Numbered from the stretch's first letter, positions 54,953 to 64,000 are shown. The stretch: DNA of 64,000 bases from Clostridia bacterium (GCA_910575055.1 CAJTDC010000006.1:89733-153732), one strand, 5' to 3'. The notes: generated from the sequence alone by a model not told the origin. A program made the numbers and translations.

Positions 54953-56274
54953 AAAAAATAATTGCATTAGTTACTGCTATAACAATAGCAACTTCAAGTA
55001 TGGCAATAACATCTTATGCCAAAGGAGAAAATGATGTAATACCCAGTGAAGATATTGAATTGTGGGAAGATGTATTAGACAATTTAGAAGAAGATGAATA
55101 TGCAGGTGCTTATGTAAAAGACGGACAGTTACATATTAAAGCAAAAGACAGCGAAGAATTACAAACAGCAATGTTAGAAGCTGTTCCTCAAACAAGGGGT
55201 GCATCTAATATTGTAGTAGAAGGAAAGGCAGACTATACATTACAAGAATTAAATGAAGCATCAAATAAATCAGTAGAAGTATGGAAAGAGCTAGATTTAG
55301 ATTTTGTAGCAGTAGATGAAGAATATAATGCTTTAATAGTAGGTGCTTATGAGTGGACAGAAGAAAAGAAACAAACTTTTATAGAAGCAGTAGGAATACA
55401 AAATGTTATATTTCAAACAGTAGACCCATTAGAAGAACAACAGATAGAATATGTGTCAGAAGAAAATGAAGAAGTTATAGAAGAAACACAAGCAGCAGAG
55501 GTGGAAAGACCTTTTTTAATTCCAAGATTAATTGATGAAAAAAAAGTGATAGAAAATTCTAATTATTTAAATTCTACTATTGGTGCTTGTATAGTAGGAA
55601 ATGGGAGTGGCTTTAAAAAAGGATTTGTTACAACGGCTCATACAAATAATCCAAAACAACCTACAAAAAAAGGTGATGATATAGATATACATAATGGTCG
55701 ACATATAGGAAAAATTTATGATAGAATAATTAGTGCTTCAAAAGGCATAGATATTGCAATTATTCAAGCAGATTCTGATATAAAATTAACTAGTGAAATA
55801 TATACAGGAAATGATGAAAAAAAGAGAAAAATAGGTACTTTAATAGGTTCTAGAAAACCAGTGAAAGGGTATTATTGTTATATTTTTCCTGGATATACAA
55901 TGTGGGAAAATCCAAGTATTGAAAATATAGAACTAATGATTAGTTCAGTAAATTGTAAAAAAGTTTTTGACGAAGTTGTTGATGATAATGGAGAAGAAGT
56001 TTTTTATAATATGTTAATGTTTAAAATTCCTGGAAGTAGAAGAACACAAGGAGGAGATAGTGGTTCCCCGATTGCAATGCAGTATGATAATGAGGGTAAT
56101 TATGAATTGATTGGTATTTATAAAGGGGCTTCTACAACAGGTTATAATTCAGAATTAAGTTCTTATATGGAAAGTAAAATATCAGATGAAGAAGAAGATC
56201 GTACAAATTATAAATATTTATTTGCAACAAATTGGCAGCAAGTTGAAAAACATTTTAATGTTGTAATGTATTAA
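54949..56274 (+). CDS. Secreted trypsin-like serine protease
   Basis: The 441-residue product has a signal peptide (cut after SYAKG-like residues 21-25), a pro-domain-like region of about 180 residues, and a chymotrypsin-fold catalytic part. The likely triad is His231 (VTTAHT), Asp268 (KGIDIAII) and Ser371 (QGGDSGSPI). It is probably exported and activated outside the cell. It is the first of three genes that end at 58367. The promoter carries an operator-like dyad. Confidence 0.85.
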   Translation: MKKIIALVTAITIATSSMAITSYAKGENDVIPSEDIELWEDVLDNLEEDEYAGAYVKDGQLHIKAKDSEELQTAMLEAVPQTRGASNIVVEGKADYTLQELNEASNKSVEVWKELDLDFVAVDEEYNALIVGAYEWTEEKKQTFIEAVGIQNVIFQTVDPLEEQQIEYVSEENEEVIEETQAAEVERPFLIPRLIDEKKVIENSNYLNSTIGACIVGNGSGFKKGFVTTAHTNNPKQPTKKGDDIDIHNGRHIGKIYDRIISASKGIDIAIIQADSDIKLTSEIYTGNDEKKRKIGTLIGSRKPVKGYYCYIFPGYTMWENPSIENIELMISSVNCKKVFDEVVDDNGEEVFYNMLMFKIPGSRRTQGGDSGSPIAMQYDNEGNYELIGIYKGASTTGYNSELSSYMESKISDEEEDRTNYKYLFATNWQQVEKHFNVVMY

Positions 56275-56297
56275 ATATTTTATATGGGTGGGAAAGT

Positions 56298-57293
56298 ATG
56301 AGAAAACTTTTTACAAAATGCAGTATTTTATTTATAATGATGTTTTATTGTTGTAGTATTATTGTTTCAACAAAAGCTGCAACATTTATTAAATCTGTTA
56401 CAGTTGATTTAAAAGGCGAAGGAAAAGAAATTTCAATGAGATTACCAGCAAAGGAAATTCAATTTCAAAATAAGCCTTATATACAACAATATGCTGTTAT
56501 GTTTCCTCTAAAAGAATTATTGGAAGCTATGGGTACAAAAGTTGAAGTGGTAAATAATAAACAACAAGGAACAATGACAGTTACTATAGGAGAAAATAAA
56601 ATACAATTTTTTGATAAACAAAAGAGAGTAATAGTAGATGGTATAGAAAAAGGGCTTTATAATACGGCGAATGTTGTAGAAAATGATGTTTATATTTCAG
56701 TATATGACACTTATGTATTATTTCATACCCATTTTGTAGATTGTGGCTATTTCAAAGAAGAAGATATTCACAGACTTGAAATTATTTTTGGTGAAGATAT
56801 AGATGAAATAAAAGTAAATGCAAATTTCAAACAAGAAATTCATAATTACTACATAGATACAAAAGAAGTCTATGATACTATGAAAGATAGCGAATGGTAC
56901 GAAACATCAAAGAGTTTTCCACCATATAGACAAAAAAAGGAGTATTTGTTGACAAACAAAATATGTAACACTTATGAAAAAGATGGAGAAATTATGATAG
57001 CAGTAGCAGATATGGAAAAATTGACAGTACCTAATACACTTTGGGATATAAAATGGAATAGTGAACAAAATACAGCTATTATCAAAACATATAACACAAC
57101 ACCAAATGATATTATTATAACAAAAGATAGTGATGTTATGAATTTAAATGGCAAAAATGTACAAATGGCAACAACAGCAGAAATAAAAAATAATAGACTC
57201 TATATTCCTATCAAAGCAATGTTTGAAATATTAGATGTTCCAGAACAAAATATAATATGGATAGCAGAAAAAGAAGTGATATTTGTTTATTGA
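56298..57293 (+). CDS. Secreted copper-amine-oxidase-N-like domain protein A
   Basis: The 331-residue product has a signal peptide (about residues 1-29, ending STKAA) and two stalk-like copper amine oxidase N-domain units (QQYAVMFPLKELLEAM about residues 65-80; RLYIPIKAMFEILDVP near the C-terminus). It lies 23 bases after the protease and ten bases before its near-twin. The C-terminal 155 residues match the next gene almost exactly. No catalytic copper residues are implied. It is probably a cell-surface or protease-partner protein, which is inference. Confidence 0.78.
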   Translation: MRKLFTKCSILFIMMFYCCSIIVSTKAATFIKSVTVDLKGEGKEISMRLPAKEIQFQNKPYIQQYAVMFPLKELLEAMGTKVEVVNNKQQGTMTVTIGENKIQFFDKQKRVIVDGIEKGLYNTANVVENDVYISVYDTYVLFHTHFVDCGYFKEEDIHRLEIIFGEDIDEIKVNANFKQEIHNYYIDTKEVYDTMKDSEWYETSKSFPPYRQKKEYLLTNKICNTYEKDGEIMIAVADMEKLTVPNTLWDIKWNSEQNTAIIKTYNTTPNDIIITKDSDVMNLNGKNVQMATTAEIKNNRLYIPIKAMFEILDVPEQNIIWIAEKEVIFVY

Positions 57294-57302
57294 GGTGATG
57301 CT

Positions 57303-58367
57303 ATGAAAAAATTTATTATCACGTTTTTTACATTGTGTTTGTTTGTTATATTTACCTTTACAGATATTGCTATAGCATCAGATATTGTAGATGTTGGATT
57401 TTCTCTACCATTTCAATTATTTACGTATAATGGAGAAATTATATTATGTAATGGATATGAGAAACAAGTTGTTTTTCAAAAAAAGCCTTATATAAAAGAC
57501 TCAGCTATTATGCTTCCTTTAAAAGAAGTACTTCAAGCAAATGAACAATATTCAGAAATGATAAAAAGTTCTGATGGAAAAACAGTAACTTTTACATTAA
57601 ATGATAAAAAGGCTGTATTTTTTGAAGGAAAAAGAAATACTATAGTAGATGGTATAGAAAGAGGACTTTATGTTGTGCCAGATATTGCAGAAAATGATAT
57701 TTTTATTAGTGCAGATGATTTATTCATACTATTTAATATGAGAGGAACAGTAATAGAACGTACTAGAAACAAAAACAAAAGAACAATAAATGGACAAAGC
57801 TGTGATACACTAGAATATGCTGCTTGGGGTCCTCACCTTGCTGAAAAAAATCGTTTAATACTTGGTGAAAAACGCGAAATAGTACTAAAAAGTGATGAGT
57901 TTAAACAAGAAATTCATAATTATTACATAGATACAAAAGAAGTCTATAATACTATGAAAGATAGTGAATGGTACGAAACATCAAAGAGTTTTCCACCATA
58001 TAGACAAAAAAAGGAGTATTTGTTGACAAACAAAATATGTAACACTTATGAAAAAGATGGAGAAATTATGATAGCAGCGGCAGATATGAAAAAATTAACA
58101 GTACCAAATACACTTTGGGATATAAAGTGGAATGGTGAACAAAATACAGCTATTATCAAAACATATAACACAACACCAAATGATGTTGTAATAACAAAAG
58201 ACAGTAATATTATGAATTTAAACAACAAAAATATAGAAATGGCAACAGCAGCAGAAATAAAAGATAACAGACTCTATATTCCCATAAAAGCAATGTTTGA
58301 AATATTAGATGTTCCAGAACAAAATGTAAAGTGGATAGCAGAAAAAGAAGTAATTTTTACATACTAA
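57303..58367 (+). CDS. Secreted copper-amine-oxidase-N-like domain protein B
   Basis: The 354-residue product has a signal peptide (about residues 1-27) and the same domain order as the preceding gene, including DSAIMLPLKEVLQANEQ near residue 62. From base 57966 to 58077 it is identical to 56892-57003 (112 bases), and high similarity continues to the stop (offset 1074). The N-terminal parts differ clearly, so the 3' half was probably homogenised by gene conversion or recombination. The end of the operon is marked by the terminator at 58384. Confidence 0.8.
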   Translation: MKKFIITFFTLCLFVIFTFTDIAIASDIVDVGFSLPFQLFTYNGEIILCNGYEKQVVFQKKPYIKDSAIMLPLKEVLQANEQYSEMIKSSDGKTVTFTLNDKKAVFFEGKRNTIVDGIERGLYVVPDIAENDIFISADDLFILFNMRGTVIERTRNKNKRTINGQSCDTLEYAAWGPHLAEKNRLILGEKREIVLKSDEFKQEIHNYYIDTKEVYNTMKDSEWYETSKSFPPYRQKKEYLLTNKICNTYEKDGEIMIAAADMKKLTVPNTLWDIKWNGEQNTAIIKTYNTTPNDVVITKDSNIMNLNNKNIEMATAAEIKDNRLYIPIKAMFEILDVPEQNVKWIAEKEVIFTY

Positions 58368-58383
58368 ATGAAAAAGAAAAAAC

Positions 58384-58416
58384 AAAAGGCGAGAGTACTC
58401 TATACTTTCGCCTTTT
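58384..58416. terminator. Terminator between convergent genes
   Basis: AAAAGGCGA (58384-58392) pairs with TCGCCTTTT (58408-58416), extended inward by AGTA/TACT. It lies between protein B and the asnB stop. Confidence 0.85.
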
Positions 58417-58424
58417 ACTATTTA

Positions 58425-60278
58425 TTATAGCTGTACACTTACATGATATTTTTTAAGCCAATAGTTAATTTGTATGACATAGGCAATCATTTGAGGGGCA
58501 GCCATAAGCTGACCATACCAAGGTTTACCATAGTCAGAAGGGCTTTTTAAAAAGCGATTGACTTTGTCTTTATCTAAAAACTGTAATACAGGAGAACTGC
58601 TGTCATTTATAATTTCTTTTAAGCGACTAGAAAGCAGTGCTTCATATTTTGTATCATATGTTTTAGGGTAGGGAGATTTTTTACGGAACAATATTTCTTC
58701 TGGTAAAAATCCTCTGCCTGCTTCTCTTAAAATGTGTTTTACAACACCATCTTTTGCTTTGATATGCCAAGGAATATTCCAAAGATATTCTATAATGTTG
58801 TGGTCTGCAAAAGGAACTCTTGCTTCCAGACCAGAATACATACTTGTTCTATCCATACGGTCAAGAAGTGTCTGCATAAACCATTTTAAATTAAGATAAG
58901 AAATTTCACGTCTACGAGCTTCTTCTGGCGTATCTTCGTCTAGTCGAGGTGTTTCTGAAACAGAACGATGATATATTTCACTAACATATTCGTCCATATT
59001 TAATTCTGCTAAAAAGTTGTTTGAAAGCAATACTTTTCTTGCTTCTAAATCCATTGTCCAAGGAAAAGTGTCTGCTTCAAAACATTCTTTTTTATGAAAC
59101 CAAGGATAACCTCCAAATATTTCATCAGCACATTCTCCTGTCAATGCCACTTTATGAGTTTGTTTTACAACAGAGCAAAAATAAAGCATAGAGGAGTCTA
59201 CATCAGCCATACAAGGCAAATCGTGAGCATCTACAGAAGCAGTTAACAAATCAGCCTGTTTTGCTGTTTCACATTCCAAATAATGATGTTGGGAGCCTAA
59301 AAATGTTACCATTTTTTCTACATAAGGACGGTCTTGAGAAGGCTGAAAAGCATTTGCTTTAAAATATTTGTCATTGTCCACAAAATCAAATGAAAATGTG
59401 TGTAATTGTTTTCCTTGTTTTTTAAGTTCCGATGCACAAATAGCAGAAACAATACTACTATCTACTCCTCCAGATAAAAATGTACATATAGGTACATCAG
59501 AAATCATTTGACGACGTATCGCGTCTTGCACTAAAAAAGAGGTTTTTTCAACAGTTTTTTCATAGCTGTCTGTATGAGGGTGACTTTCTAATTTCCAATA
59601 ACAATGAATGTGTTTTCCTTGTGTGTCAAATGTCACAAAGTGTCCAGAAAGCAATTCGTCAATGTCTTTATAAACACCACAACCGTATGTTTTAGCAGGG
59701 CCTATACTAAATATTTCGTTCAGTCCTTTTTTGTCTATAATAGGTTTGATGTCTGTATATTGAAAAAGTCCTTTAAGTTCTGAAGCAAATACGATTGTAC
59801 CATTTTTATTGGTATAAAAAAGCGGTTTTACACCTGCTCTATCACGAAACAGATGAAGTTGTTTATTTTTGGTATCTGCTATAGCAAATGCAAATATACC
59901 ATTTAATTTTTTTACAATGTCTGTACCATATTCTAAATAGCCATATAATATCATTTCTGTATCGCTTGTGGTTTCAAAAATATACCCTTTTTGTATTAAA
60001 TCCTCTTTGATTTCTTTTGTATTGTAAATTTCACCATTGTATACAATGGCATATTCTTCACCATACATTTTTTTTACCATAGGCTGGTGCCCTGTTGTTA
60101 AATCTATAATAGAAAGACGAGCGTGAGCAAAGCCAAAACAGTCATTGATATAAATACCGCTGTCGTCAGGTCCTCTGTGAGAAAGAGTATCTTTCATATC
60201 ACAAAGTATTTTTTTATATTTTTGTTCGTTTTTTGTAAATTGCTGCTGTGGATTAAAAAATCCTGCAATACCACACAT
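58425..60278 (-). CDS. asnB: Asparagine synthase (glutamine-hydrolysing)
   Basis: The product is 617 residues from the ATG at 60278, behind AAAGGAGG; the longer frame precedes that site. It begins MCGIAGFFNPQ, with Cys2 as the glutaminase nucleophile after removal of Met, and has the synthetase P-loop SGGVDSSIVSAICASELK (about residues 265-282). It makes asparagine from aspartate, glutamine and ATP. It is 23 bases downstream of a permease gene and co-transcribed with it. Confidence 0.95.
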   Translation of the reverse strand: MCGIAGFFNPQQQFTKNEQKYKKILCDMKDTLSHRGPDDSGIYINDCFGFAHARLSIIDLTTGHQPMVKKMYGEEYAIVYNGEIYNTKEIKEDLIQKGYIFETTSDTEMILYGYLEYGTDIVKKLNGIFAFAIADTKNKQLHLFRDRAGVKPLFYTNKNGTIVFASELKGLFQYTDIKPIIDKKGLNEIFSIGPAKTYGCGVYKDIDELLSGHFVTFDTQGKHIHCYWKLESHPHTDSYEKTVEKTSFLVQDAIRRQMISDVPICTFLSGGVDSSIVSAICASELKKQGKQLHTFSFDFVDNDKYFKANAFQPSQDRPYVEKMVTFLGSQHHYLECETAKQADLLTASVDAHDLPCMADVDSSMLYFCSVVKQTHKVALTGECADEIFGGYPWFHKKECFEADTFPWTMDLEARKVLLSNNFLAELNMDEYVSEIYHRSVSETPRLDEDTPEEARRREISYLNLKWFMQTLLDRMDRTSMYSGLEARVPFADHNIIEYLWNIPWHIKAKDGVVKHILREAGRGFLPEEILFRKKSPYPKTYDTKYEALLSSRLKEIINDSSSPVLQFLDKDKVNRFLKSPSDYGKPWYGQLMAAPQMIAYVIQINYWLKKYHVSVQL

Positions 60279-60301
60279 AAAGAAATCCTCCTTTCTTAAT
60301 A

Positions 60302-61681
60302 TTAAAGCAAAAAGCAAGCTGTTATAAATGTGAATAGAAATCCTATCAAAACAGGCACAATATTTTTTCGAGCAAGTTCCAAAGGGTCAACATTACATAT
60401 TGCTGCAACAGGTATAATTCCCCAAGGTACAATCGTACCACCACCTACAAAAACAGCTCCTATTTGTCCCAATGCTGCAAGTATAGGTACAGAGGCATTT
60501 ACTGCGGAACCAAATGTTTGAGCTAAAGAACCTGTTAAAGGCAAACCAGAAAATCCAGAACCGTCTAAACCTGTCAAAGCACCTATTACAAGCTGTATAA
60601 AGGCAGTAATATATTTGTTGAGAGGTGTGTTATTTGCCAGCCAAATTGCCCAGTCATTGAGTATACCTGATTGGTATTGTTCTCCTAATATAGTACTGAT
60701 ACCTTCTCCTCCTAAAAAGAAAAATGCACCAATAATAATAACAGGAGCAAATATTTTAATAGCAAATAAAAATCCATCTGTAACATAATCTGTTACTTTT
60801 TCAAGAGATTGTTTTCCAAAAGCTATGATAGCACCAAAACACATAAGAAGTATAGCTGTTCCTGCTACAATACTAGTAGCATCTCCTCCTTTTAAATCAA
60901 ATAAAAGCATAAAACAAATATCTAATATAAATGCTATTGGTGTAATTACAGCAAGTATGAAAGCTGCTTTTGAATGAGGTTTTTTTTCAATTTCTGTTAC
61001 AGCAGAAACGGAACGAGCTGTTATTGTAGTATCTGTAGAAGATAAACTTTTTCTGTTGAGTAAAAATGCAAAAACAACTGTGCTAACACCCATAACAATA
61101 AACAAAGGACGACCAGTTGACAACAGTTCTCCTGTAGTAATACCTGCAGAACTTGCAGAAATAGCTGGTGCTCCTTGTATAACAAAGTCATAACTTAAAC
61201 CTATACCATGACCAAATAAATTGATTGCCATAGCAGCTGCAAGTGGTTTTAAACCAGCTTTTACAGCAAAGGGTAGCATAATTGTACCTAATAATGCCAC
61301 AGAGGGAGAAGGCCACAGAAATAAAGAGCAAATCAGCATTGTAATACCTAATATCCACCATGTAATAGAAGGCGTTTTCATTACTCTTGCCATAGGCATC
61401 ATAATTAATTTATCACTGCCTAAATCCATAAGACATTTTGAAAATGCAGTAACAAGTGCGATTGTAGCTATAATTTCCATAAATTCCTTTCCAGCATATA
61501 GTATTGCTTTAAATATGGTTTGTATGCCTCCTATAACACTGTTTGTACCCACAATGCCTAGTAAAAAAAGGAATACAATACAAGCAATAGGAGTGTCTTT
61601 TCTTAGTATCATTACAAATAATATACAAATGACACCAATTAAATAAACATAGTGTAAAGGGGTTAATGAAATAGATAACAT
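60302..61681 (-). CDS. Ion-transporter-superfamily permease
   Basis: The 459-residue product has about twelve hydrophobic segments. The two halves show similar segments, with AINLFGHGIGLSYDFVIQGA (about residues 151-170) and GLDGSGFSGLPLTGSLAQTF (about residues 370-389) near probable substrate sites. The layout resembles ion transporter (IT) superfamily carriers for small organic acids or amino acids. The substrate is unknown; linkage to asnB suggests an amino acid or dicarboxylate. It is the first gene of the pair, with a minus-strand promoter at 61762-61790. Confidence 0.65.
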   Translation of the reverse strand: MLSISLTPLHYVYLIGVICILFVMILRKDTPIACIVFLFLLGIVGTNSVIGGIQTIFKAILYAGKEFMEIIATIALVTAFSKCLMDLGSDKLIMMPMARVMKTPSITWWILGITMLICSLFLWPSPSVALLGTIMLPFAVKAGLKPLAAAMAINLFGHGIGLSYDFVIQGAPAISASSAGITTGELLSTGRPLFIVMGVSTVVFAFLLNRKSLSSTDTTITARSVSAVTEIEKKPHSKAAFILAVITPIAFILDICFMLLFDLKGGDATSIVAGTAILLMCFGAIIAFGKQSLEKVTDYVTDGFLFAIKIFAPVIIIGAFFFLGGEGISTILGEQYQSGILNDWAIWLANNTPLNKYITAFIQLVIGALTGLDGSGFSGLPLTGSLAQTFGSAVNASVPILAALGQIGAVFVGGGTIVPWGIIPVAAICNVDPLELARKNIVPVLIGFLFTFITACFLL

Positions 61682-61761
61682 AATAAAAACTCCTTAAAAT
61701 GTAATTCATATATTATATGAAAAAATGAAAAAGGAGTTACAAATATACAAAAACAAAGCTA

Positions 61762-61790
61762 TTAATACAAATAATGTATGACAATGTTAA
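61762..61790 (-). promoter_or_regulatory. Promoter of the permease-asnB pair
   Basis: On the minus strand TTAACA (complement of 61785-61790) and TATTAA (complement of 61762-61767) are 17 bases apart. It is back to back with the next promoter, with four bases between the two -35 boxes. Confidence 0.55.
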
Positions 61791-61794
61791 AGTA

Positions 61795-61823
61795 TTGTAC
61801 TTTTTTGTAAAACGTGGTAGTAT
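61795..61823 (+). promoter_or_regulatory. Promoter of the DUF4231 gene
   Basis: TTGTAC (61795-61800) and TAGTAT (61818-61823) are 17 bases apart, 24 bases before the start, leaving a short leader. Confidence 0.55.
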
Positions 61824-61846
61824 GAAAATAAAAGGGGGAAATTTGT

Positions 61847-62434
61847 ATGATGTTTAAGCATTTAGAAGAAAATAGACAGTCAGAATTAAATTACTGTATA
61901 GGATTAACAGAAAATTTAGAAGAACCAACAAAATCACTTGTACAAAATACGTTTACAAAAAATATTAATGGTATGGTTAAAAATGAAAAAAATTATTATA
62001 TGACAAGAATAGCAGAATTGTTGCTGTCTTCTGTTGTGATTGCAATTAATGTAATACCTCTGGAACTTTTAGCAGCATTAAAAATACCTGTTATATTGTT
62101 AGATGCTAGAATATGGACAATATTATTTTCGGTATGTATATTGTTTTGTATTGCATTAGATAGTTTGTTTCAATTTCGTGATACATGGCAAAAGCAGTAT
62201 GAATTGGTACAAGAGTTGAAAAATGAGTGTTTAAAATATAATTATAAATTAGGAGCATATATAGAAGATATGGAACAAATGGAACAAAAAATAATATTTT
62301 TACAAAGATTTTTAGAATTAACAGGAGAAAAATATTCTTTATTTGAATATCATAAAAAACAGAAAAAAGAAACAAAAACAATAGAAGTAAAAAAACAAGA
62401 ACAAAAAGAAATAGAAAAACAAGAAGTAGCATAA
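61847..62434 (+). CDS. DUF4231/SLATT-like membrane protein
   Basis: The 195-residue product has an N-terminal helical part, two membrane segments (about residues 48-75 and 82-105) and then FQFRDTWQKQYELVQELKNE, which matches the tail of DUF4231 domains of the SLATT group. The C-terminus is Lys/Glu/Gln-rich and coiled-coil-like. SLATT-type proteins occur in nucleotide-signalling and defence loci, but no partner gene is adjacent here. AAAGGGGG precedes the ATG. Confidence 0.65.
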   Translation: MMFKHLEENRQSELNYCIGLTENLEEPTKSLVQNTFTKNINGMVKNEKNYYMTRIAELLLSSVVIAINVIPLELLAALKIPVILLDARIWTILFSVCILFCIALDSLFQFRDTWQKQYELVQELKNECLKYNYKLGAYIEDMEQMEQKIIFLQRFLELTGEKYSLFEYHKKQKKETKTIEVKKQEQKEIEKQEVA

Positions 62435-62446
62435 TTTTTATGAAAT

Positions 62447-62483
62447 AAAAAAGTGGCTAATTTATAAATATTAGCTGCTTTTT
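62447..62483 (+). terminator. Terminator after the DUF4231 gene
   Basis: AAAGTGGCTAA pairs with TTAGCTGCTTT (two wobble pairs), followed by T-rich sequence. Confidence 0.65.
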
Positions 62484-62538
62484 ATATTTTAAAAATAAAA
62501 TATTTGATATAATATTGTAAAAAAAGGAGGGAAATAAT

Positions 62539-63669
62539 ATGAAAGTAGTAATTGCAATAGACTCGTTTAAAGGAAGTTTAACTTCTTTGCAAGCAGGACA
62601 AGCAGTAGCAGAAGGAATAAGAAGAGCAGACAGTACTATACAAACAGAGGTATGCCCTTTGGCTGATGGAGGGGAAGGTACAGTGGAAGCATTGACGACA
62701 GCAATGGGAGGAAAAATACAAACCATTACTGTAACAAATCCTTTAGGAGAAAAAATACAATGTCAATATGGCATTGCACAGAAAATAGCAATAATAGAAA
62801 TGGCGGCAGCAGCAGGTATTACACTAATTTCAGAGGAGCAAAAAAATCCTTTGTATACTACAACATATGGTGTTGGAGAAATGATAAAAGATGCTATAAA
62901 AAAAGGGTGCAGGCGTTTTATTGTGGGCATTGGAGGGAGTGCTACAAATGATGGAGGCATAGGAATGTTACAGGCATTAGGATATGGTTTTTTAGACAGT
63001 GATAACAGACAAGTATGTTATGGAGCATTAGGACTATCACAGCTACAAAAGATAACAACAGAAAATGTATTACCTGAATTGAAAGAGTGTAAATTTCATA
63101 TTGCTTGTGATGTAACAAATCCTCTTTGTGGAGAACAAGGTTGTAGTGCTGTATTTGGAGCACAAAAAGGTGCTACAAAGGAAATGATACAAAATATGGA
63201 TAAATGGCTTAGAAATTATGCTGCTTTAGCAAAAAGTATTGTATCAAATGCAAATTGTGATGCTGCTGGAACAGGAGCAGCAGGAGGAATTGGGTTTGCT
63301 TTTTTGACATTTACAAATGCTATATTAGAGTCTGGTATTGAAATTGTATTAAGAGAAACAAATTTAGAAAATAAAATAAAAACAGCAGATGTAGTGGTAA
63401 CAGGAGAGGGAAAACTGGACAAACAAACAGCTATGGGAAAAGCACCTATTGGTGTAGCAAAACTAGCAAAAAAATATCATAAAACAGTAGTTGCTTTTGC
63501 AGGTAGTGTAACAACAGAAGCAAAAATATGTAATGAAAATGGTATTGATGCGTATTTTTCCATATTACGTGGAGTTGTATCACTAGAACAAGCAATGCAA
63601 TATGAATTTGCCAGACAAAATATGATAGAAACTTCAGAACAAGTTTTTAGATTATACAATTTAAAATAA
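62539..63669 (+). CDS. Glycerate 2-kinase
   Basis: The 376-residue product begins MKVVIAIDSFKGSLTSLQAG and has CPLADGGEGTVEAL (about residues 40-53) and GIGGSATNDGGIGMLQALGY (about residues 131-150), typical of the GarK/GlxK family. It phosphorylates glycerate for entry into glycolysis. AAGGAGGG precedes the ATG. No other glycerate or sugar-acid gene is in the window. A weak, imperfect hairpin follows near 63740-63800. Confidence 0.93.
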   Translation: MKVVIAIDSFKGSLTSLQAGQAVAEGIRRADSTIQTEVCPLADGGEGTVEALTTAMGGKIQTITVTNPLGEKIQCQYGIAQKIAIIEMAAAAGITLISEEQKNPLYTTTYGVGEMIKDAIKKGCRRFIVGIGGSATNDGGIGMLQALGYGFLDSDNRQVCYGALGLSQLQKITTENVLPELKECKFHIACDVTNPLCGEQGCSAVFGAQKGATKEMIQNMDKWLRNYAALAKSIVSNANCDAAGTGAAGGIGFAFLTFTNAILESGIEIVLRETNLENKIKTADVVVTGEGKLDKQTAMGKAPIGVAKLAKKYHKTVVAFAGSVTTEAKICNENGIDAYFSILRGVVSLEQAMQYEFARQNMIETSEQVFRLYNLK

Positions 63670-63674
63670 ACTTT

Positions 63675-63715
63675 ATATTATAAAATAAAAAGTTTAATAT
63701 TATAAAATAAAAAGT
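63675..63715. repeat. Short AT-rich direct repeat after glycerate kinase
   Basis: A 19-base unit (63675-63693) recurs at 63697-63715 with a 22-base period. The region 63670-64000 is extremely AT-rich, contains another short direct repeat around 63862-63905, and shows no gene. Such repeats may be low-complexity chance. Confidence 0.4.
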
Positions 63716-64000
63716 GAATATTAATAAAATAATAGTAGAAATAAGTGATTATGAGTTTTATTATATGTTTTAAAAATCTCATTACGCATTTATTTCTATT
63801 TTTTATTGTAAATATAAAAAAGTAATGTAATAATATTTTAAAAAATTGATGGAAAAAATGTATAATAAAACTAATATTTTATGTTTAAAAAACTAATATT
63901 TATGTTTATTTTATACTGAATTTTTAAGATATAAAAGATGAAAATATGCTCTAATAGAATTTGCTCTATTATTGTTTAATATATACTATAAAATATATAA

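Noticed and set aside
63670..64000. CRISPR array or attachment site suggested by 22-base-period repeats
   Set aside because: Only two copies without spacers of regular length in extremely AT-rich DNA; no integrase or cas gene nearby.
1..64000. tRNA genes, rRNA, insertion sequences or prophage
   Set aside because: Scanning by eye found no cloverleaf with GGTTCGAATCC-like T-arm, no transposase or integrase frame and no terminal inverted repeats. A tRNAscan or IS search would be decisive.

Overview
The window is strongly AT-rich DNA from a low-GC Gram-positive anaerobe, most likely a spore-forming member of the Clostridia (Lachnospirales-like). The evidence is the S10-spc-alpha ribosomal order running straight into infA-rpmJ-rpsM-rpsK-rpsD-rpoA-rplQ, the zinc-type S14 and adenylate kinase, strong AGGAGG ribosome binding sites with many GTG/TTG starts, a DUF1836 protein, and a miaB-ymcA-mutS-mutL-miaA-ynbB-like order as in Firmicutes. 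The species cannot be named from the sequence alone.

Layout. 1-1350: the 3' end of a DUF4173 membrane protein, then a compact, previously unannotated-looking type I toxin-antitoxin cassette (26-aa toxin at 881-961, antisense RNA on the minus strand). 1723-18600: one long run of ribosomal protein genes with secY, adk, map, a KOW protein, infA, rpoA and rplQ, preceded by a 17-bp-spaced promoter and a long folded leader, with further folded RNA segments before rpsM, rplQ and adk. A free-standing copy of the RNA polymerase alpha C-terminal domain lies between rpoA and rplQ. 18600-22640: a block of secreted proteins (an Ig-like/DUF4362 protein broken by an in-frame TAG, and two proteins with copper-amine-oxidase-N-like domains) splits rplQ from the ecfA1-ecfA2-ecfT-truA-rplM-rpsI string at 22.8-27.2 kb.

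27.3-30 kb: a restriction-modification locus with a putative endonuclease facing two methyltransferase genes. One methyltransferase is intact and the other is riddled with frameshifts. 30.3-43.7 kb: housekeeping genes for tRNA modification and mismatch repair (miaB, ymcA/ylbF-like, mutS, mutL, miaA), an ynbB-like PLP enzyme, a D,D-carboxypeptidase, an rRNA methyltransferase, tgt and yajC. 43.7-50.3 kb: two cell-surface lipoprotein-like or anchored proteins, uppP, a Sel1-repeat gene with a dead fragment beside it, a DUF1836 gene and a hemolysin III family gene.

50.6-64 kb: leuS with a coupled small gene, a cysteine-rich protein, a secreted trypsin-like protease followed by two paralogous copper-amine-oxidase-N-like proteins, asnB with a permease, a DUF4231 membrane protein, and glycerate kinase. 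No tRNA, rRNA, CRISPR array, insertion sequence or prophage was recognised.

The most interesting items are the type I toxin-antitoxin cassette with its visible RNA pairing logic, the stand-alone alpha-CTD paralogue, the decayed methyltransferase opposite an apparently intact endonuclease, the unexplained leader RNA before rpsM, and signs of recombination between neighbouring paralogues (Sel1 repeats, copper-amine-oxidase-N-like genes).
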